From positions 62,001-126,000 of the forward strand of contig JADJRT010000005.1 in NCBI GenBank assembly GCA_016712035.1: a stretch of DNA of 64,000 bases, written 5' to 3'. The translations under genes were made by a program, and so were the position numbers. Positions 1 through 9,704 of the stretch are shown piece by piece (positions within the stretch are counted from its first letter, which is position 1; every line of letters starts with the position of its first letter). The notes under the pieces were generated by a model. It saw nothing but the letters and a program-made list of their open reading frames with translations, was not told where the DNA came from and did no database searches. Source of the stretch: Flammeovirgaceae bacterium. Lineage in GTDB: Bacteria; Bacteroidota; Bacteroidia; Cytophagales; Cyclobacteriaceae.

Positions 1-404
1 GTATCACCCGAGTGGAACATAACGGGGACATCATATTCAACAGCCATATCATAAACAACTTTCATCCGGTTATCGTGGGGATAAAAAAGTTCGTACCCCG
101 GATAAAGCTTTAATCCCTTTATTAGACCCGTTTCAAGATACTGACTGATCTCGCGCAAATCGCGATGATCATAATTTAAATAACTGATGCCCGCTACCAC
201 GCCAAGGTTATCTCTTCCACTAATTGCCTCAACTACTTTTTGCGTACTGGGCCGGTGTTCATTCACTTTATAGGATGTAAGCACCAGCGAATAATTGACC
301 TTGTTTTCTATCATAGTCTCAGAGAGTTTGTCAAGACAATCTTCCAAAGAAACTACGCGCTCCTCATGATAGTTATTAATGTGAGTATGAACATCAATAA
401 TCAT
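1..404 (-). CDS. Amidohydrolase-family protein, N-terminal part (runs off window start)
   Basis: The reading frame starts at an ATG complementary to 402-404 and stays open to base 1, so only about 134 N-terminal residues are present. It begins MIIDVHTHIN, giving the paired metal-binding histidines (HxH) after the first beta strand that are typical of the amidohydrolase/TIM-barrel metal-dependent hydrolase superfamily (Amidohydro_2 type). Further on it has GLKLYPGYE and, at the window edge, VPVMFHSGDT, where the His of the third beta-strand region is expected. The substrate cannot be told. No signal peptide is visible, so it is probably cytoplasmic. Family assignment is good; specific function is unknown. 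Confidence 0.75.
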   Translation of the reverse strand, partial: MIIDVHTHINNYHEERVVSLEDCLDKLSETMIENKVNYSLVLTSYKVNEHRPSTQKVVEAISGRDNLGVVAGISYLNYDHRDLREISQYLETGLIKGLKLYPGYELFYPHDNRMKVVYDMAVEYDVPVMFHSGD

Positions 405-506
405 ATTTCAAAGTTTTTTAGTGAGTTTACCCAAAGATAACAATAGCAGTTGGCGTTTCGAAATGATCCCATCTTAGAAGATGCCGGTTAAAATAGACAA
501 GTTCAA

Positions 507-2167
507 CTAGTTGATCTTCATAAACTTCTTATAATGACTTGAAAAATCATTTTGAAGTTGAATCATATAGATTCCTGCTGGTTGTTGTTGCAGATTGATT
601 ACTGTGGTGTGTTCTTTAAATTGAGGCAATTGTTCTGACCGATAAATCACTTTGCCAGAAAAGTCTACAATTCTTATTTTGATCATTGATGTTTGATGAT
701 GTGATACTTCCAAAACGATTTCGTTTGTGGTGGGATTCGGAAAAATCTCCCAATCAACGTACATTACTTCATCATCAGCACCCATTATGATATCTGTTGA
801 CGCCTTGAACTTCGCATAAAAAACATCTTTATAACCAGAAGAAGATAAAATTTGCTGAGTAGGTTCTCCCTTTCCCAAAATAAAGTTATTGCCATTAAAG
901 TATCCTGCTATATAGGAATTGCCTTCCTCATCTACGGCAATACTCTTTCCCTCGTCATTACCACTGCTCCCTGCGTTAGTAGCCCAAATAAGATCTCCAT
1001 AGAAAGTGTATTTGGCAACAAAGACATCAAACTTACCCTCTCCTATTAATTTGATTGCATTTTTACTTGCAAAATTGAGTTCATCATTAAAATATCCGGT
1101 AACATAAACACTGTTTTGAAAATCTGTTACTAAAGAAAGGCCACGATCAAAACCAGGCCCCATGGCAGATCTTGCCCAGAGGTTTTTCCCAGTTGCATCG
1201 TATTTAGCAATAAACGCCCCGTAATCGCCAGGACTTGATAATATCCCATTACCAAATACCGCATTTCCAAAAAAGTCACCTGTCAGGTAAATATTATCTT
1301 CTAAATCTACTGCCACCCCACTTAGGCTACCTGAACTGCCAGTAAACGGAAGAATGTTCCACACCAAAGAACCCGTATTCGTTAATTTGGTTAAAGTAAA
1401 AGAGTTTCCATCACCACCGCACAATACAACATTCAACTTTTTATCCAGCGCTATACTTAATCCGTTACCCAGTCCATTCTCAAGTACATGAACCCACACA
1501 AAATTTCCATCATTAGTAAACTTGGCTGCAAAAATTTTACTACCTGAAGTTGAAACTGTCTTTTCTGATGGTTCTCCTTTTCCAAAATAGCTTCACCTTC
1601 TATTCCACCCGTTAATGTAAACATTCGAAGAAGCATCTGTAACAATTGAATATCCAGCATCAGTATTCTCACCCCCAGCAGCTTTGGCCATAATAAATTT
1701 CCATCGGGGTCATATTTGGCTAAGAAAATTTCTCCAAAAGATCCAATTAATGTGGTCTCCGACAACTCTCCTGCTCCAAATACAGCTTCATTAGAAAATC
1801 TTCCGGTTACAAAACAATTTCCGCTATTATCAGTAGCAACTCCATAACCAATAATACTATTACTCTGTACACCACCTTTCACCCAAAGTAAGTTTCCTTG
1901 GGGATCGTATTTTGCGATAAATAGACCGTTAATAAATAAGGTCGTTTCATTCGTCTGACCCTTTCCAAAAACAGCATTCCATCCAGAGTCTCCTAATATA
2001 TCACCCGTTATAAAAACATTTCCTAAATTATCAAGTGCTATACTATGAGCCGTCTCGTTGAAGTTATCCATTTCCGAACTGCCCCCTGCTTGCTGAGCGA
2101 GAATAAATTCCTGAGCGTTGTGGTCGTAGAATGAAGTTACCAATAAGAAAATCAAAATAAATCGCAT
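507..2167 (-). CDS. Secreted beta-propeller (SBBP-repeat) protein with T9SS sorting domain, frameshifted
   Basis: An extracellular repeat protein of about 550 residues once repaired. I chose the ATG at 2167 because it opens a signal peptide (MRFILIFLLVTSFYDHNAQ); an upstream in-frame ATG at 2281 gives no signal sequence. The body repeats a unit of the form FIAKYDPQGNLLW...GVATDNSGNCFVTGRF, typical of SBBP beta-propeller repeats. The last ~75 residues (from IFPNPTTNEIVLEV to KFMKIN) are a type A T9SS sorting domain, so the protein should cross the outer membrane by T9SS. The frame breaks three times: the N-terminal part reads 1457-2281, the C-terminal part 507-1499. Repair needs one added base at 1688-1689, one removed at 1612-1615 and one added in the run 1584-1587. 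Role unknown, possibly surface-attached. Confidence 0.8.
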
Positions 2168-2318
2168 ACGGATAATTTGAAAAGTCGTTTTAGAAAAAGA
2201 AGTGGAATTATCCATAACTAAATAAGGTGATCGTAATGTCATTATATCAATATTCCTACTATTACAGCTAATCCACGGCACGTGTTACAAACGCGCTTCA
2301 CCAGTTTTTCAAAATAAC

Positions 2319-5300
2319 CTACTGCACCACCTTCTTCACCACCTCAACAACTTTTCCTTTCTTCCGTGCATACACACTGTTATCGTACATGGCTTCGCAG
2401 CTTACTGCCGGCAATAATAACTCCGGCATAGCTGGCGGTGAGGAGTACTTTAAACGTTTTGCGTTGATTCGCATTCAAATCAAAATAAGTGTAAACGCGA
2501 TCGTCACGTATGTCTTGATAGGTGGGCACATCCCCGGTAATACCAGCGGCCTCATCATCCGTTAAGCGTAAATTGTTTATCTCCACCCTGATGGAAAGAT
2601 TTGATTCAATGCCAGGTTTTTATAAATGCCTCGCATGCCCGGATTTGCTACTGTTACTGTTGCCACAAACTCTGTCCCTTGCTCCAACACAGTTGGATCT
2701 ACTGGCACACCCGAGGAACTCGCATAGGTAACATTGATAGAAAGATTCTTTTCACCATCTTCTTCGGTTCCTCTGGCTGGCACCCCTTCTGAAATCAATC
2801 TCACAAACAACGTTCCCTTACTCTCACTGGTAATTTTTAAACTACCTCCTTTTACGCCATTGATAGGAAAATTGACCTGAGCCAATGTAAGGGCAGTATT
2901 GGCACTTACCTCTTTACCATTGTAGACGTACGTAAATTTCAAATCGCTTTTCTCTCCACCGGCATAAGCACCTACCGATTTTAAACACCAGGCCAATGTT
3001 TGTGTACTCATCCAATAATTTGCGTTACTCATCGATTCAGAAATCTCCTTCACCAATTCAAAAGCTTTGGTGCGATTATTAAGTAATAATAGTGTTTCTA
3101 GCATGATTGCTTTATCGCGCAGATCCGAGCCATAAGAATATGCCAACTCCTGATAAGGCTTTATTTGCATCGGTCGTTTATCAATCAATTGCTTCCCCGC
3201 TCAGGCTGACCGCTTTTACATACGCAGCGGCTAACATCCACGCAGCCGTTGGCGGCAAATTACCTTGCTCGCGCAAGCGATTCAGCACCCAATTCAGCCT
3301 CGCCCGAAAGCGCCAACGTGTATAACCGATAAGCCTGAATCAATTCGCTGCTACTGTACTCCTGATTCTTACGCCAACTCTGTGCTTTGTTTTTTTGATA
3401 CTTCTTCCACCGTTTAATCAGATCGTTTGGAACGAAGTAGCCCTTTGTTTCTGCCTCAATCAAAAAATGTCCGGCACAGGTAGTACCCCCGCTGTCGGTA
3501 TCTTCATGACCGGGCCAATACGAAAATCCACCATCGCGATTTACAAAAGACTTTAAGCGTTCAACACCCGCTTTAACATTTCGTTGGATTACATTCTTTT
3601 CTTCTTCTGTAAGTGCTCTCACTTTATCGAGATACAATTGCGGAAAAACCGAGGAAGTAGTTTGTTCAATACAACCATATGGATATTGCAACAAGTACCG
3701 CATGCGCTGCCCCAGGTTAACGGGTGGCAAGCTCGACACTTCCAATATCGATGTGTTGGTGCCTGCAATACCTATTGGTGTTACAGTACCACTCCATGCT
3801 TTGCCGGCTTCCAGGACAGCATCCTGCACTTGCGTAATCGGTGGATTCGGATTACGCACTTCAATTTCAATTTCATCCGTTGCGGAATAATTTCCAGACG
3901 AGGCCGTTACCTGAATCTTTGCTCTACCGGTTTCAGATTTAACCACTAATCCAAAATCAAGGGTAAGGTCAGAATCCCCACCCATAGAAATTGTTCGCGA
4001 ACTTTCATCAGCCATACTTATCGGGCCGCTTACTTTTATTTCAACCTTAACATTATTAATTCCTTTTTCACTGGTGAATAAAGTAATCGGCAATTTCACT
4101 CTTTCTTCCGGCCCAAGTACCCGTGGTAAGGTGGCCAACACCATCAACGGTTTACGAACCGGAGTTGCCTTCTCAGTTTTTCCATACGCACCTTCATAGC
4201 CTGCCACGAGCATAGTTTTTACCGAGCCAATATATTGTGGCATAATGAAGCGATGTTCTTTACTACCACCATCCAACGTGATGGGTCCGAAAAATAAAAC
4301 CACGGGTTTAAAACGATTCGCCTTCGCATCATCTTCCTTTGCCGCTAACTCGGCATCGCCACCTAAGGCGAGTAAGCGTTCTACTCTTCCACCATAGGCA
4401 CCCATCACCTGATCGTATAAATCCCACGTTTTTACGCCCAATGCTTCGCGCGCATAAAAACGACTCCACGCATCAGGTGTTTTAAAGCGGGTAAGGTCGA
4501 GCAAACCTTCATCCACAATCGCGAGTGTGTAGGTCATCTTGCGCTTCGCTTTTTCCGAAACTTTAATCACGACTTCTTTGCCGGGCTCTAATACATCTGG
4601 CATAACAATAATCGGATCCAGATGTGTTCCCGGATCTTCCACTTGTATTGGAATAACGCCATACAAACGAATGGGCAGATCGTTAACTGTTTGTGCGTGC
4701 GGTTGAAGCAACGTAACATTCACAAAAACATTCGGAGTCATTTCTTTGGTGAGATCAAAACTGAACGGATTGTCACCTTGCTTCGTTTCGAGCCAGTACG
4801 TTTGTAACACGCGACTACCATTTTCGATACTAATTAATGCTCGGCCCTGATCGCTGCCCGGTATTACCAGATTCGCCTTTTCGCCAACATTGTACATGGG
4901 TTTATCCGAAGAGAATGAAAGCATCGTAGCGCCTTCGCCTTCGTTGCGAGCCCGACCTGCCCAACCCGGCCAATCGATGTAAACTACCTTGCCTGTGCTG
5001 TGACCTGTTTCCGGATCATATGCTTTAACAAAGAAGCGACCCCATTCCGGATATTTTATTTTAAAGTTCCAGGTTCCCTTACCATTCTGGGTACGGACTC
5101 TTCCCGTGGTAATGGGCTGCGAATAATTTCCTGACATAAAATTCACCGAGCCTTCCGAACTATCCCACCACCAACGCCAGTCGATCTTATAAATTGATAA
5201 CTCAACCGTTCGCGATAGTGGATTACCATCGGCATCAATAGTTACAACATCTACCCGATGGGTAGTGTCGGTAAGTAACATGCCTCGGGCTTTATCCCCT

Positions 5301-7873
5301 TGCGGGAGACGAATTCCCGTAAGGGATGCGTACGGATAAAATGGAATACTAAACCGATCGATGCTGAAGTTGCCACTCTCTTCAAAAACTTTTCCACGGA
5401 ATACGGCATTCAACGTACCGGGTGCATCGCCATTCACCTCAATATTGGCGTTAACCAAGGCTCTTCCATCGGCATCGGTATAGCCATCATAAATGGATTG
5501 CGACTCGCTATAGAAGTCGATGGAAGGATCATCAAATACATAGTCTTTATATTGATCAAACTTAGTAGTGCCGCGGGTAAGTAACACGTCAAATTGTGCG
5601 CGCAAATTTTTCCCTGGTGCTCCATGGAGCCAGTTTACTTTTAGATTACCACTCACATTGTTGTTCCCAGCTGTTAACTTATCAACACCAAAGTCGAGAT
5701 TGATTTTTTAACCGGTTAGGTTTTACCATTTCAATTTTAATAGGCTGCGTAAACTCCGTGCCACCCACCTTAACCCGACCTAGCCAATTACCCGTTGGGG
5801 CATCATCAGCGGTGGCGGTAGCGAATTTATAAAATCCGTTTTCCGCATTTGATCGAACCAATCGGGTTGTAATTTGCCCCTGTGGATTTTGTAATTCAAA
5901 AACCACCGGATGAGTTGCCGGTAATTGTCTCAGTTTGTCTTCGAGAATAAAACTGAGATACAACGAATCGCCCGGCCGCCATACACCGCGTTCGCCATAT
6001 AAAAAACCTTTCAACCCTTTGTTTACATATTCACCACTTACATTAAAATTGCTGAGTGAAAGAGACTCCCCTCCCAACAATTTTAAATAACCACGTTGGG
6101 CTCCACTTTTCGCGATCAGGACAAAAGGATTTTGCTTAGAAGAAATTATCGCTTTGCCATCGGGGCCAGTAGAAGCCGTACCAATAAGCTGTTGTTGGAA
6201 ATCGTACAATTCCAATTGCACACCCGAAATTGGTTGCGTTGTTTTTAAATCGTTAACAACAACCACGGTGTTGCCATCGCCTCCCCGCTTGGCTAATAAC
6301 CCAAGATCAGATGCAATTACATTCCGTTTTACATTTCTGGTTCCCGTGTAGTACGAGGGATGACATGGATTGTCCCGTTGCTCCCAATCATAATCTTCAC
6401 CATAGTAATAATCGTCATAACTGTCCCAATAACTTTCTTCTGCTTCCCCGGCATCCCACTCCTCCTGTTCAAAGACGTTTTGATTATTCGTGTCAGTCTC
6501 TTCACCTTCTTCACATACATATGCGAGATAGGATTTTTTAAAACCGATACGCACCTGATAGATGGCTCCGGGTTCTGCATTAATTAAGGTGGCCAGATCC
6601 AACGTGTAGCGATTCCATTTTGCTAAATCGGTAACCCCTGCATTTTCCAACGAAACAGTTTTCTTAAGCACGGGTTTGCCAACTCGTCTCATCTCCTGAT
6701 TGCCATCAAAATCATTTGCCTGTAAGAATTGTAGCACATTGCTTTCATACACTTTTAAGATCTGCACATCAACCGATTTGAGGTTAACGGCTTCAAACGG
6801 CATAATTAATCCTTCGCTGCTGGGCAACACATTTCCTTTTCCTGTAAAGCGCACAGCCGGCAACACTTGCTCAAAGGCTATATCATAAGTAGCCGCTGTT
6901 TTCATTTTATAATTCAAAATATTCTTAATCCCCTCCTCCAGGGTGATGATTTGCGTCCCTGTTTGGCGCACGGGCGGATACACACTTATCTCATTATCCT
7001 TAATTTCAAAATCGAGGCTGCGTATATCAGTAATGCGAATGAGCCCTTCCAGATTTTGTGTTTCGTTGAGCGGATCGCTAAACTGAACGACTACCCTTTG
7101 ACTTGATCCTTGCTCAACTATTACATTGGTAATTTTAAAATCACCGAGCGCAGGAATTTCTACATCGCGCTCTTCTGTATGTTGCACCCCTAATGCCGTT
7201 CCATTAAAAGACAACTTTACAATACTCGCAGATTCTTTGCGGGCCACTTCTTCTACAGTAAAAGCATGTTGTTTGCCTTCTGCGATGTGGGTCCAGTTTA
7301 CCTTTAGCGAATTGCCTTCTTGTTGAGCGGCCAAAACTTTTTCTATGGCCTCGCCTTCAGCAAAATCTGCGGTGTATAAAATTCCTTCAATCTTTTGTCG
7401 CTTTAAATCTGTTTTTACATACGGTTTAATATTGCTTACCGCGATTTCAAAATTTTGTGGGATTACTTGGACCGTGTATTCAAAGGTGCTCAACGTTTTG
7501 GGCACATCCATTAATCGTGAGAGCTGGAAGTTTACCTGATAGATTTGACCGGACACTAATCGGGCAGCTGGTTTGAATTCAACCGTGCGCCTGTCTAACC
7601 AAATGGTTTCGCCTTTACTGCCGGACTAAAATCAAATAGTTTTGCCGAGGTAGGTGCGCCAATGGCCAGCGAATCGACCACATCCTGCGAAAGCGCAATC
7701 CGAATGGTTAAGCCCGAACCAATAACCCCTGCGGTGTAGGAAGAAATATACTCGCCAAAGGCGGGATTGATGGCTGAATTAAAAGAGGATTTAGCGCTTT
7801 TGCTGGGTATAAAGTAGAAGACAGCGACTGCTGCAATGGCAACGGCAACTACACCGATTAATATTTTTTTCAT
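2319..7873 (-). CDS. Alpha-2-macroglobulin family protein (thioester type), frameshifted, whole gene
   Basis: Bacterial alpha-2-macroglobulin of about 1850 residues, a periplasmic protease trap thought to protect the envelope. It starts at 7873 with a short signal/anchor (MKKILIGVVAVAIAAVAVFYF) and ends at 2319-2321 (VVKKVVQ then TAG). The thioester motif GCIEQ lies at 3662-3676. Macroglobulin and bait-type regions precede it and the complement-like TED region follows. Around 6380-6500 is a very acidic, Tyr/Trp-rich insert. The frame breaks near 7612, 5705, about 3270, about 3190 and 2411-2418; the repairs I could solve are one- or two-base changes in short runs. Many bacterial A2M genes sit beside the penicillin-binding protein gene pbpC, but none is in this window. 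Family assignment is strong. Confidence 0.88.
2380..2586 (-). CDS. Alpha-2-macroglobulin fragment 5: extreme C-terminus
   Basis: A 68-codon stretch (DVPTYQDIRDDRVYTYFDLN) typical of the A2M C-terminal receptor-binding-like domain. It departs from the true frame near 2411-2418. Lengthening two short T runs on the coding strand restores YAGVYYLPAVSCEAMYDN and leads to the natural stop at 2319-2321. Confidence 0.6.
   Translation of the reverse strand: MEINNLRLTDDEAAGITGDVPTYQDIRDDRVYTYFDLNANQRKTFKVLLTASYAGVIIAGSKLRSHVR
2577..3188 (-). CDS. Alpha-2-macroglobulin fragment 4: C-terminal domains
   Basis: Open stretch of 203 codons continuing the thioester domain (LAYSYGSDLRDKAIMLETLLLL) and entering the C-terminal macroglobulin-like domain. 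The Met at 3188 is internal. The fragment passes into the last one with a frame change near 2580. Confidence 0.65.
   Translation of the reverse strand: MIDKRPMQIKPYQELAYSYGSDLRDKAIMLETLLLLNNRTKAFELVKEISESMSNANYWMSTQTLAWCLKSVGAYAGGEKSDLKFTYVYNGKEVSANTALTLAQVNFPINGVKGGSLKITSESKGTLFVRLISEGVPARGTEEDGEKNLSINVTYASSSGVPVDPTVLEQGTEFVATVTVANPGMRGIYKNLALNQIFPSGWR
3260..5656 (-). CDS. Alpha-2-macroglobulin fragment 3: A2M core and thioester
   Basis: Open stretch of 798 codons holding the A2M signature region (DKPMYNVGEKANLVIP, then KMTYTLAIVDEGLLDLTRFKTP), the MG/CUB-like middle and the thioester motif YPYGCIEQ at 3662-3685, near residue 660 of the fragment. After it comes the helical thioester domain with GGFSYWPG. 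The Cys and Gln of the thioester are both present, so the trap chemistry should be intact. The Met at 5656 is internal. Confidence 0.8.
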   Translation of the reverse strand: MSGNLKVNWLHGAPGKNLRAQFDVLLTRGTTKFDQYKDYVFDDPSIDFYSESQSIYDGYTDADGRALVNANIEVNGDAPGTLNAVFRGKVFEESGNFSIDRFSIPFYPYASLTGIRLPQGDKARGMLLTDTTHRVDVVTIDADGNPLSRTVELSIYKIDWRWWWDSSEGSVNFMSGNYSQPITTGRVRTQNGKGTWNFKIKYPEWGRFFVKAYDPETGHSTGKVVYIDWPGWAGRARNEGEGATMLSFSSDKPMYNVGEKANLVIPGSDQGRALISIENGSRVLQTYWLETKQGDNPFSFDLTKEMTPNVFVNVTLLQPHAQTVNDLPIRLYGVIPIQVEDPGTHLDPIIVMPDVLEPGKEVVIKVSEKAKRKMTYTLAIVDEGLLDLTRFKTPDAWSRFYAREALGVKTWDLYDQVMGAYGGRVERLLALGGDAELAAKEDDAKANRFKPVVLFFGPITLDGGSKEHRFIMPQYIGSVKTMLVAGYEGAYGKTEKATPVRKPLMVLATLPRVLGPEERVKLPITLFTSEKGINNVKVEIKVSGPISMADESSRTISMGGDSDLTLDFGLVVKSETGRAKIQVTASSGNYSATDEIEIEVRNPNPPITQVQDAVLEAGKAWSGTVTPIGIAGTNTSILEVSSLPPVNLGQRMRYLLQYPYGCIEQTTSSVFPQLYLDKVRALTEEEKNVIQRNVKAGVERLKSFVNRDGGFSYWPGHEDTDSGGTTCAGHFLIEAETKGYFVPNDLIKRWKKYQKNKAQSWRKNQEYSSSELIQAYRLYTLALSGEAELGAESLARAR
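5682..7556 (-). CDS. Alpha-2-macroglobulin fragment 2: macroglobulin domains
   Basis: Open stretch of 624 codons. The Met at 7556 is internal, and the real frame extends upstream to about 7610. It carries N-terminal macroglobulin-like beta domains. A strongly acidic, aromatic linker lies near residues 350-400 of the fragment (EEW, YWDSYDDYYYGEDYDW). It is followed by the MG2-type stretch LYGERGVWRPGDSLYLSFIL, very typical of bacterial A2M. The frame is lost in the T-run near 5704-5709 (an A-run on the coding strand). Confidence 0.75.
   Translation of the reverse strand: MSGQIYQVNFQLSRLMDVPKTLSTFEYTVQVIPQNFEIAVSNIKPYVKTDLKRQKIEGILYTADFAEGEAIEKVLAAQQEGNSLKVNWTHIAEGKQHAFTVEEVARKESASIVKLSFNGTALGVQHTEERDVEIPALGDFKITNVIVEQGSSQRVVVQFSDPLNETQNLEGLIRITDIRSLDFEIKDNEISVYPPVRQTGTQIITLEEGIKNILNYKMKTAATYDIAFEQVLPAVRFTGKGNVLPSSEGLIMPFEAVNLKSVDVQILKVYESNVLQFLQANDFDGNQEMRRVGKPVLKKTVSLENAGVTDLAKWNRYTLDLATLINAEPGAIYQVRIGFKKSYLAYVCEEGEETDTNNQNVFEQEEWDAGEAEESYWDSYDDYYYGEDYDWEQRDNPCHPSYYTGTRNVKRNVIASDLGLLAKRGGDGNTVVVVNDLKTTQPISGVQLELYDFQQQLIGTASTGPDGKAIISSKQNPFVLIAKSGAQRGYLKLLGGESLSLSNFNVSGEYVNKGLKGFLYGERGVWRPGDSLYLSFILEDKLRQLPATHPVVFELQNPQGQITTRLVRSNAENGFYKFATATADDAPTGNWLGRVKVGGTEFTQPIKIEMVKPNRLKNQSRLWC
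7595..7873 (-). CDS. Alpha-2-macroglobulin fragment 1: signal/anchor and N-terminus
   Basis: N-terminal open stretch of 92 codons, with one hydrophobic helix at residues 4-20 serving as signal peptide or membrane anchor. It leaves the true frame near 7612: adding one C to the CC at 7612-7613 lets the reading continue as KGETIWLDRRTVEF into the next fragment. Confidence 0.7.
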   Translation of the reverse strand: MKKILIGVVAVAIAAVAVFYFIPSKSAKSSFNSAINPAFGEYISSYTAGVIGSGLTIRIALSQDVVDSLAIGAPTSAKLFDFSPAVKAKPFG

Positions 7874-8056
7874 GACGGGCTTAGGTTTTTACGAATAGGA
7901 AAGATCGGAAAATGGGGAGAGAAATTGCGAAACAATGGATTAATATTTCGAGGTAAAACAGGAGTTTAGGTGGTTCGTCCATATTCTCTTTGGATGAAAA
8001 TGCGATAGGAGAAATATTAACAATTGTAGATATTTAGATGTGGCGAGCATACACTT

Positions 8057-8857
8057 ATGACAATTCAGTATTCTAAGACATTCTCGAAAAGAGGTATTCT
8101 AATTGGTGTCTGTTTGTTGACGGCTGAATATATAGCCTATACACTGTTTTACTTATATGCAAATCCAGACCTATGGGAAAACCAGATGCCCCACAAATAT
8201 ATTTTGTATATAACCTTAACAATGGGGACGGTGGTGGCTTTTATTGTTGTGAATAAAGAGGATATGCAAAAAGAATTGGCTGACAGCATAAATAATTTTA
8301 GTGATTTTACGACAAATATTTTATTAGGACTTGGTTTATCTGTCTTCTGTACGGGGACTTTTATTTTGCATTATATCATAAAGGCAAGACTCTTTAACAG
8401 CGCAGTAATAAGCGCATTTATTGACAATAACCTTTATGTATATTCTGCATCCAGTTGGCTAAATGCCATAAACCATATTTTATATTCAATACTTGTGACA
8501 TTTATTTTTCAAGGCTTTCTTTTAAACGGACTAACGAAGGAAATCGGCTTTAAGAAATCAAACGTGGTGACTTCATTGTTTTATGGATTTTGGTTCGGTG
8601 ACATATTGGGAGGGACAATCTATAATCTCTTTTTGAACCAAATTTACTGGAAAACTAAAAATATATTCTATCCAGGATTAGTGACAGTGATTATGAGTAT
8701 TGTGTTTATTATGGCATATTTAATAAAGGAAGAAATTTGGCTACTAAAAGCAGACTTCCCAGACTATAATGGCGAGATTATTAAAGGACTTCTAATTACT
8801 ATTGTCGTGGCACCAATTGCAATAAAAGTGGTAGGACAAGCAATTAAGGGCGAGTGA
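8057..8857 (+). CDS. Polytopic membrane protein, distantly CPBP-protease-like
   Basis: 266 residues with about seven hydrophobic segments, so an inner-membrane protein. I do not recognise it with certainty. The pattern ILVTFIFQGFLLNGL, then VVTSLFYGFWFGDILGG, then IFYPGLVTVI has the spacing of the three CPBP (CAAX protease and bacteriocin-processing) motifs. However, the EExxxR glutamates and the catalytic histidines are absent, so if related it would be an inactive member. It is the first plus-strand gene after the A2M gene and has no close partner. Its AT-rich codon use differs by eye from the flanking genes. Confidence 0.6.
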   Translation: MTIQYSKTFSKRGILIGVCLLTAEYIAYTLFYLYANPDLWENQMPHKYILYITLTMGTVVAFIVVNKEDMQKELADSINNFSDFTTNILLGLGLSVFCTGTFILHYIIKARLFNSAVISAFIDNNLYVYSASSWLNAINHILYSILVTFIFQGFLLNGLTKEIGFKKSNVVTSLFYGFWFGDILGGTIYNLFLNQIYWKTKNIFYPGLVTVIMSIVFIMAYLIKEEIWLLKADFPDYNGEIIKGLLITIVVAPIAIKVVGQAIKGE

Positions 8858-8951
8858 AATGTACGGTCATCAAAACAAATCCCTCCGTCCGCACGCCATT
8901 GTTGTGCATTCATCAACCAGTGTTCAAAAATCAATGGATAGATAAAATACC

Positions 8952-9046
8952 TTTCATGCAAAGGGCGCAAAGGAAAATTCAAACGCAAAGAGCGCCAAGA
9001 TCTGCGATTCCTTTGCGGTATTATCTTCGCGGGCTTTGCGTGCAAA
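8952..9046. repeat. Dispersed imperfect palindrome, copy 1
   Basis: About 95 bases built from CGCAAAG blocks on the left and CTTTGCG blocks on the right, with AGCGCCAAGAT near the centre. It aligns along its length with the element at 9518-9610. It fills most of the 245-base gap between two membrane-protein genes. Similar CGCAAAG/CTTTGCG elements are scattered in many Bacteroidota genomes. Confidence 0.75.
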
Positions 9047-9102
9047 TTCCGTAGCTTCGAGTAGGCAAGTATGATAAATCTTAACCAACAGTTGGAATCG
9101 AA

Positions 9103-9513
9103 ATGACCATTAATGATTTACTGAATGGAATGCGTTCCTGGCAATTCACCAAAGCACGAGTGATCAACTTTGCCATTGGATTTACTGCCGTACTCATCTA
9201 TGAATTTATTGCCCGGCCTATTTACCGACCCTATATCTACAAAAACAATATCAACGATTTCCACATCGCAGATACGATTGGAAATTCCTTAGGCACGGTT
9301 GCTACCATCTTTGTGCTAATCGGATTTCTCGGCAATGATCGAAATCAAAATATTTTTCTTATTAAAATTATCACGCTGAGTGTAGCGATGTATGAAGTCG
9401 CCCATCCGCTATTAGGCAAGCCGATTGACCTCTGGGACATTGTTGCTACTATAATAACCGGTGGGTTATGTTTCATTCTATACAAGCGCGCAACCGCGAT
9501 AAATCTCAAGTAA
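9103..9513 (+). CDS. Small integral membrane protein, unknown function
   Basis: 136 residues, ATG start, three to four hydrophobic segments (approximately residues 19-38, 65-82, 86-103 and 112-128). No conserved motif that I recognise. It lies between two copies of the palindromic CGCAAAG repeat, has no operon partner, and its reading frame is unbroken, which favours a real gene. Inner-membrane location is inferred. Confidence 0.6.
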   Translation: MTINDLLNGMRSWQFTKARVINFAIGFTAVLIYEFIARPIYRPYIYKNNINDFHIADTIGNSLGTVATIFVLIGFLGNDRNQNIFLIKIITLSVAMYEVAHPLLGKPIDLWDIVATIITGGLCFILYKRATAINLK

Positions 9514-9517
9514 AAAA

Positions 9518-9610
9518 TTTCACGCTGAGCTCGCAAAGGGAAAATCAACGCTAAGCGCGCCAAGCTTTGTGATTTCTTAGCGTGTTATACTTTGCGGACT
9601 TTGCGTGAAA
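9518..9610. repeat. Dispersed imperfect palindrome, copy 2
   Basis: Begins TTTCACGC and ends GCGTGAAA, with internal CGCAAAG and CTTTGCG blocks and GCGCCAAG in the middle. It is the better-preserved copy of the element at 8952-9046. Together the two flank the gene at 9103-9513. Confidence 0.75.
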
Positions 9611-9640
9611 AAAGACATCAATTGAGTTCATATAAAAATG

Positions 9641-9673
9641 AAAAAAGGCCACCTCAATTAGAGACGGCCTTTT
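9641..9673. terminator. Bidirectional terminator hairpin
   Basis: AAAAGGCC at 9643-9650 pairs with GGCCTTTT at 9666-9673, and an inner CTC/GAG adds to the stem. T and A runs on both sides make it usable in both directions. It would end the minus-strand gene at 9705-10256 and anything reading through from 9103-9513. Confidence 0.75.
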
Positions 9674-9704
9674 ACATAAAATTCAAATTACGTTTCTGAT
9701 CAAA

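Noticed and set aside
240..440. 66-residue plus-strand frame at the window start
   Set aside because: It is antisense to the amidohydrolase frame, which has clear metal-binding motifs; the opposite frame is a shadow.
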